From Ligustrum vulgare (lineage: Eukaryota > Streptophyta > Magnoliopsida > Lamiales > Oleaceae), in assembly GCA_963555705.1 (NCBI GenBank), contig OY743170.1, positions 28,024,862 through 28,088,861 of the forward strand: a stretch of 64,000 nucleotides of DNA, read 5' to 3'. The notes under the pieces are model-generated. The model worked only from the letters and a program-made list of their open reading frames with translations. It had not been told where the DNA came from and ran no database searches. Numbering within the stretch: the stretch's first letter is position 1; every line of letters begins with the position of its first letter. Positions 61,101 to 64,000 of the stretch are shown piece by piece. The translations under genes and the position numbers were made by a program.

Positions 61101-61222
61101 TGGGTTTTCATTGACAGTGCCAAGGAGGCGAATGGTTTCATTACGCTTGTGTTGGCCTGACACCAGAGACGAGATTTAAAGGAAAGTGGTATTGCCCAAC
61201 TTGTAGACAGTTACCGCACTGA
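41851..61222 (+). CDS. ING2: PHD finger protein ING2, seven exons, intact
   Basis: Exons: 41851-41896, 42012-42083, 42199-42410, 43110-43173, 60065-60321, 60422-60460, 61118-61222. All introns are GT-AG and the phases agree, giving 795 bases including the stop, or 264 residues, near the length of Arabidopsis ING2. The protein starts [16 protein letters not shown]. An ING N-terminal helical domain spans about residues 1-130. A basic/RD-rich linker follows ([17 protein letters not shown]). A C4HC3 PHD finger begins at about residue 213 ([17 protein letters not shown], then WFHYACVG and WYCPTC). ING PHD fingers bind trimethylated H3K4 and link chromatin to histone acetyltransferase or deacetylase complexes in the nucleus. 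The third exon start at 42199 was preferred over an upstream AG because it keeps the conserved spacing in RSQ-x-x-INQTRQQ. No coding lesion was seen. Confidence 0.95.
43440..44230. other. Unassigned insert within ING2 intron 4
   Basis: This stretch is more GC-rich than the surrounding intron. A plus-strand frame at 43723-43980 ([20 protein letters not shown], ending in [18 protein letters not shown]) looks protein-like, as does [20 protein letters not shown] after a stop, which could be a coiled coil. I do not recognise it; a gag or captured-gene fragment is possible. Confidence 0.35.
44231..48550 (-). pseudogene. Athila-like (Ty3/gypsy) gag-pol, 3' truncated
   Basis: Minus-strand pieces run in order. 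Gag occupies 48400-46843, with [18 protein letters not shown] before the protease. The protease region is 46673-46200 ([20 protein letters not shown]). Reverse transcriptase lies at 45716-45384: [32 protein letters not shown], and an intact-looking FMDD. Next come the RT end and RNase H at 45313-44665 ([29 protein letters not shown]). The start of the integrase core is at 44441-44235 ([18 protein letters not shown]). The sequence stops there, so the rest of integrase and the 3' LTR are missing. Each piece is separated by stops or frame shifts. FMDD and GYSGYNQI are typical of the Athila/Tat group, as is the primer site type. Confidence 0.88.
48551..48567 (-). other. Athila-type primer binding site (tRNA-Asp), degenerate
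   Basis: The minus strand reads TACCGTCGTTGCCGAGG against the usual TGGCGCCGTTGCCGGGG, with the same position next to the CAAGTTTT LTR end. Confidence 0.7.
48574..50099 (-). repeat. 5' LTR of the Athila-like element
   Basis: In element orientation it begins TGATAAGTGTATTTGATACA (at 50099) and ends next to the primer site at 48574. At 1.5 kb it fits the Athila group. No second LTR was found, so the element has been truncated on its 3' side. Confidence 0.8.
49251..49510. repeat. Tandem duplication inside the Athila-like LTR (130 bp x 2)
   Basis: Two units share CCAAGAGTTGATTCCCCGTT, GATCTCCCAAGAATTGAAGG and GTGCTAATAATCTTCGTTAG, with few differences. The first starts near 49251 and the second at 49381. 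Confidence 0.9.
50235..51864 (-). repeat. 3' LTR of Ty3 element D, carrying a nested MITE
   Basis: It starts TGATATTAACCCACATAGCA and ends GATCACATCA. It aligns with the LTR at 58906-59677. The flanking TAGAG (50230-50234) is repeated exactly at 59678-59682, so both ends of element D are original. An extra 740 bases near 50883-51623 are absent from the partner LTR. Confidence 0.9.
50883..51623. mobile_element. Non-coding insertion in the element D LTR, with a smaller nested insert
   Basis: The ends GGCTACGGAATAGTTTAAAA and the complement GCTATGGTTTAAAAAAA form an imperfect terminal inverted repeat. Inside are GAGGC/GCCTC-rich hairpin words (AGGCATATGCCTCGAGACG). At about 51079-51242 a further unit has ends GTCCGTTTGGT and ACCAAACATGG with TTAAG on both sides, suggesting a MITE within a MITE. 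Families were not identified. Confidence 0.55.
51865..52388 (-). pseudogene. Element D: polypurine tract and integrase C-terminus
   Basis: CTAAGAGGGAGGTGG abuts the LTR on the minus strand. Reading inward are the end of the polyprotein (a [21 protein letters not shown] block near 51990-51935) and the integrase core end ([15 protein letters not shown], near 52350-52300). The coding sequence is cut at 52388 by element E and resumes at 57057. Confidence 0.8.
52389..57051 (-). mobile_element. Ty3 element E nested in the integrase of element D
   Basis: LTRs lie at 52389-53247 and about 55876-57051. They share long blocks such as GATGAAAGGGTTTACCT and CATGGGGACTCTCTCA and end GATCTCATCA / AATCTCATCA. 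Flanks are GTGTG (52384-52388) and GTGTA (57052-57056), one mismatch. Removing E rejoins the integrase frame of D from QTEVVNRT to [10 protein letters not shown], proving the nesting order. The left LTR is about 300 bases shorter at its far end. Confidence 0.88.
53248..55431 (-). pseudogene. Element E protease and integrase, RT/RNase H missing
   Basis: On the minus strand, 55431-55186 is the protease ([23 protein letters not shown] in place of DGG/DTG). The 55070-54873 piece is the linker ([18 protein letters not shown]). The frame then jumps to the end of RNase H ([13 protein letters not shown] near 54530-54490). The integrase HHCC finger follows at 54200-54010 ([13 protein letters not shown]), then its distal part (53862-53551) and C-terminal segment (53596-53270, [13 protein letters not shown]). 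The integrase core catalytic part is largely absent. The PPT (CAAGAGGGAGGGGA) lies at 53248-53262. Reverse transcriptase is absent without a trace, so the copy depends on others. Confidence 0.82.
57057..58891 (-). pseudogene. Element D protease and integrase, RT/RNase H missing
   Basis: From right to left on the minus strand: 58340-58056 carries the protease end and linker ([20 protein letters not shown], then [14 protein letters not shown]). About 350 bases later comes the RNase H end ([14 protein letters not shown] near 57690-57650). The integrase core follows at 57379-57191 ([35 protein letters not shown]). The core ends with GQTEVVNRT at 57100-57060, where element E was inserted. No gag knuckle is readable. 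The order protease directly to RNase H end mirrors element E. Confidence 0.85.
58892..58903 (-). other. Primer binding site of element D
   Basis: The minus strand reads TAGTATCAGAGCTTAG, one base off the tRNA-Met site, two bases from the LTR at 58906. Confidence 0.8.
58906..59677 (-). repeat. 5' LTR of Ty3 element D
   Basis: It aligns base for base at its start (TAATACGAACTCACGCAGCA against TGATATTAACCCACATAGCA) and end (GATCACATCA) with the LTR at 50235-51864. Its U3 holds GCGATCGC-type palindromes at 59460-59535. The target duplicate TAGAG follows at 59678. Confidence 0.9.
60065..61222 (+). CDS. ING2: ING2 exons 5-7 (linker and PHD finger)
   Basis: Exon 5 (257 bases) encodes the Pro-rich and basic RD-repeat linker and the first zinc ligands (CVCHQ). 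Exon 6 is a 39-base micro-exon ([13 protein letters not shown]). Exon 7 gives [15 protein letters not shown] to the stop after CRQLPH. All seven cysteines and the histidine of the finger and the WFH aromatic are present, so the reader domain should fold. Confidence 0.94.
60517..60767. mobile_element. MITE in ING2 intron 6
   Basis: The ends TTAGGTTGTGTTTGAT and ATCAAACACAACCTAA are perfect inverted complements of 16 bases. More inverted matching follows inside (CATTTTCCATG / CATGGAAAA). The insert is 251 bp, non-coding, and starts 56 bases after the exon 6 donor. A TA duplication is possible; the superfamily is unclear. Confidence 0.75.
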
Positions 61223-61574
61223 TACTAACTTGTGTCAGAGAGGCACCAAGTGAAGGGAGACATCCTTATCGTGTGTCTAATGAAAGTTGATTGAAGGATT
61301 GACATTTGAATTTGATTCTTGCATGAACCGGTGTAAATTCTTTATTTTCTGAAAACAACTACCTTGGAACAATTGTTATTGACTGTCATTATAAGTGGTT
61401 GACTCAATGTGATGTGTTGATTGGGATTATTCTAACAATTTCACTATCAAAAACTTGTGATAAGAGGAATTTTCAACCTGCAAGCTGTGTTGCGAATAAA
61501 ATCGAGCTACCGCTAAGAGTTACGAAATGCCTTAGAAGTACATTGAAAATGCAAAGTAAACGAAAAGAGAAAAG
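61223..61574 (+). other. ING2 3' flank
   Basis: This is the likely 3' UTR and downstream sequence, ended by an inserted LTR 352 bases after the stop codon. No clear AATAAA was seen; AATTGTTATTGACTG and similar T-rich words could serve. Confidence 0.4.
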
Positions 61575-64000
61575 TGTAGCGATCGAGAAATTTTCGTGAT
61601 TTTATTCAAATAAATATTTTTAAAAGCGCGTCGCTTCGACTTTGCCCATCATTTAGTTATTTATTTTTAAACGCGTACTCGTCTAGCCAGTTAAGTGGAA
61701 AATTTAATTTATTCAAAATCTTCGACAAATTTCAATCTTTATCAAAAATATTTTAATATCATAGTTTATTTTCAAAAGTTCAAGTATTAATTATATTAAG
61801 TCCCAATTTTAAATGTTTTAATTCAATCCAACTTATCGAGCCCAAATATTTTTACCAATCATTCAAGCTCATTTAAAACCCCAATAAGTCATCTCTTAGT
61901 CCAACCAATTCAACAGCTTCTTCCTCCCCAAGTTTTTCCTTACACAATCGATACTCATTTTCAAAATTCTTACAAGTTTTTCATTAATCAAGATTTTAAC
62001 CTAAGCTACCATGTTTAACACCTAAAACGACTATTAATTAAACCTCATTATCGAAACCCACGCAACCGCCTCCTGTAAAGGTATAATTTCTCTCAATTTC
62101 TACTATAGCCAAAGTTTGTTATCTGCAAATCCACCACCGTCACACCAATATTCCACCATCAACACCACCGAGCCATTGCCAACCATCACGGTTTAAATTA
62201 TCAACCCACAATTTGTGCAATCCCTCACCACACAAACAATGTGCAGGAGCCACCAAATTTTCATGACCTTTACCACCACAATATGCTATAGCCCAATGTA
62301 AACCACCACTGTCATTACAAAATCAGTCAATCATAAACCACCACAAAATCCCATAACCACCACACAAACCCAAACATCACTAAAGCCTCTACGACGTACA
62401 GCCCACGAACCTCCATAGCCAAGTGCAAACCGAGCACTATCACCATCCCATAATTGGCCACTTCCCATTTCAAATCCTCAATCATCCAACACCCAATTAA
62501 CCAAATGAAATCAGAGAATAAACCAACCAATTACCTTACCTCGACCGCCGCCGGTTTGGCCGGATAATCACCGAAAATCACCACACCAAATTCGAATTCA
62601 AACCTCGGTTCTCGCACCAAAAACTTACCCAAATCACCTTCTCTTCACACATACTCACTACAGTCATGCAGTGGCAGTGTCTCCGCCGACAGGAATGGCG
62701 CCGGCGCCCTCGATCGAGAAGGGGCGACGCCCCCCCTCGCGATCTCTCCTTCTCTCGGCGTTGGAGTAGAGAAGGAGAGAAGATTTTGTTTTATTAAACC
62801 AAAATTTTATAAATTTGTCCTTCGGTCCCTACAGATTCAAAATGCCTTATATCAGCCCCAAAAGTCTCAAATAGTTATTTTAAACCCCAAGTATTTATGA
62901 AAATCTGAATATAGACCTGGAGATTTCTATTTTTATCAAAATAGTACCTAATTTCAATTTATTTCACAAATTAGTCCCCAAGTCTTCAATTGAGTATAAT
63001 ATGACCGTGAGTTTTGACTAAAATATAATTTGGTCAGGAACTTTCTGGATTTATCAATTCAGTCCCTAATTTCAATTACTTGCACAAAGCCCAAAATCTT
63101 TACACATTACCATTTTAGTCCGAGCTTTAAACTTTTAAATTCTTTCAATTCAACCCTCGAATTTACTTTTATTTATAAAACTTTAATTTCAAGTTTCTAA
63201 TAGAAAATTATTTATTTTAGGGCTAGACGAGGATCGTGATTTCCAAGAAAGCTAGAATCATTTTTTTTGCAAATTCAGAAATATCTCAAGGTAGGTTCAT
63301 TACTTCAAAAACCTTTTATCTTATATGCGCAATATTAAGTAAACCCGTATTGTAAATTTATGTATGTGATTACGTAATTTATGAGAATTAGTTGCCTTCG
63401 GGCCCAGATCCACATCCTTTCGGGTATGGTCCAATTGCCTTCGGGCCTAGATCCACATGTCTTTGGGCATGGACCAATTGCCTTCGGGCCCAGATCCACA
63501 TGTCTTCGGGCATGGACCAGTTGCCTTCGGGCCCAGATCCACATGTCTTCGGGCAGGAAAATTTATGATCTATGAGATCAACTTGCTTATTGCACGAGAA
63601 TGAGAATTTATGAATTAAGTAGCATGATTATATGTATTATTTACTGTACAGTTTATTTAATTTGGGCTGAACCTACTGAGTATTTCTATGAAATGCTCAC
63701 CCCTATTTTTAAACTTACAAATTGCAGATTTCGGAGATGATGGCGAATGAAAGGACATTGGTGGCAATAATGAAGCTATATTTTTTAAAGTCACGATTCA
63801 TGAATAGTGTCAATTTATTTATATGTCGTTATTTTAAATATGATATTTAAAGTCAAGAACATCGTCAATTTAATTATTTGTCGTTACTTTATTTGAAAGT
63901 TAAGATTTCAACGTTTTTTATGCATTTATCAAATTTACTTTATTTACTGTTGAAATTTTTCACATAAATATGATATTTCGAATTCAATTATTTTCCGCAA
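61575..64000 (+). repeat. Tekay-type LTR, third sense copy, cut by window end
   Basis: TGTAGCGATCGAGAAATTTT matches the starts at 38171 and 18986. The CTACTGAGTATTTCTATGAA block and the GGAGATGATGGCGAATGA block lie at 63673 and 63733. The sequence ends close to the expected LTR terminus, so whether this is solo or heads an element is unknown. Confidence 0.85.
63392..63557. repeat. 43-bp minisatellite within the LTR
   Basis: Nearly four units of 43 bases start TTGCCTTCGGGCC at 63392, 63435, 63478 and 63521. Each continues AGATCCACATGTCTTCGGGC with few changes. The other copies of this LTR lack the array. Confidence 0.92.

Noticed and set aside
63392..63557. CRISPR-like repeat array
   Set aside because: The 43-base units are contiguous with no unique spacers, in a plant LTR.

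Overview
The window looks like nuclear DNA of a eudicot plant with a large, repeat-rich genome. It is AT-rich and dominated by decayed LTR retrotransposons, with MITEs, SINEs and DNA transposon remnants. It holds one intact host gene and one long endogenous pararetrovirus. Nothing bacterial (operons, rRNA, CRISPR) is present. All calls come from reading the sequence; no database was searched.

Layout. 1-3446: minus-strand Ty3/gypsy element 1 (gag-protease only). 4196-5283: CACTA-type transposon end abutting a truncated LTR of the same family. 5284-12300: an unassigned ORF, two tRNA-derived SINEs, a PIF/Harbinger fragment and a broken hAT transposase on the minus strand. 12505-13275: large AT-rich inverted repeat. 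13393-23736: degenerate plus-strand Tekay/Del-like chromovirus with two solo LTRs nested in it. 25930-38098: minus-strand endogenous pararetrovirus of the Caulimoviridae (coat, movement, protease, reverse transcriptase, RNase H and transactivator-like regions, plus promoter and primer site), interrupted by a solo LTR. 38171-40986: solo Tekay-type LTR with a perfect target duplication.

41631-61222 is the host gene, a PHD-finger chromatin protein of the ING2 type. Seven exons join in frame to a 264-residue protein with no stop or frameshift. Its fourth intron is about 16.9 kb because an Athila-like element (44231-50099) and a second Ty3 element (50235-59677) landed in it; the second carries a third element (52389-57051) inside its integrase. 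A Mutator-like MITE lies just upstream of the core promoter. The core promoter itself is duplicated as two identical 90-bp units. Another Tekay LTR begins about 350 bp after the stop codon and runs off the window.

The most unusual signals are: the promoter duplication and giant intron of ING2; two retropepsin-like domains in tandem in the pararetrovirus; related Ty3 elements that have lost reverse transcriptase and RNase H over the same interval; and palindromic motif arrays at the same U3 position of those related LTRs, each subfamily with a different palindrome.
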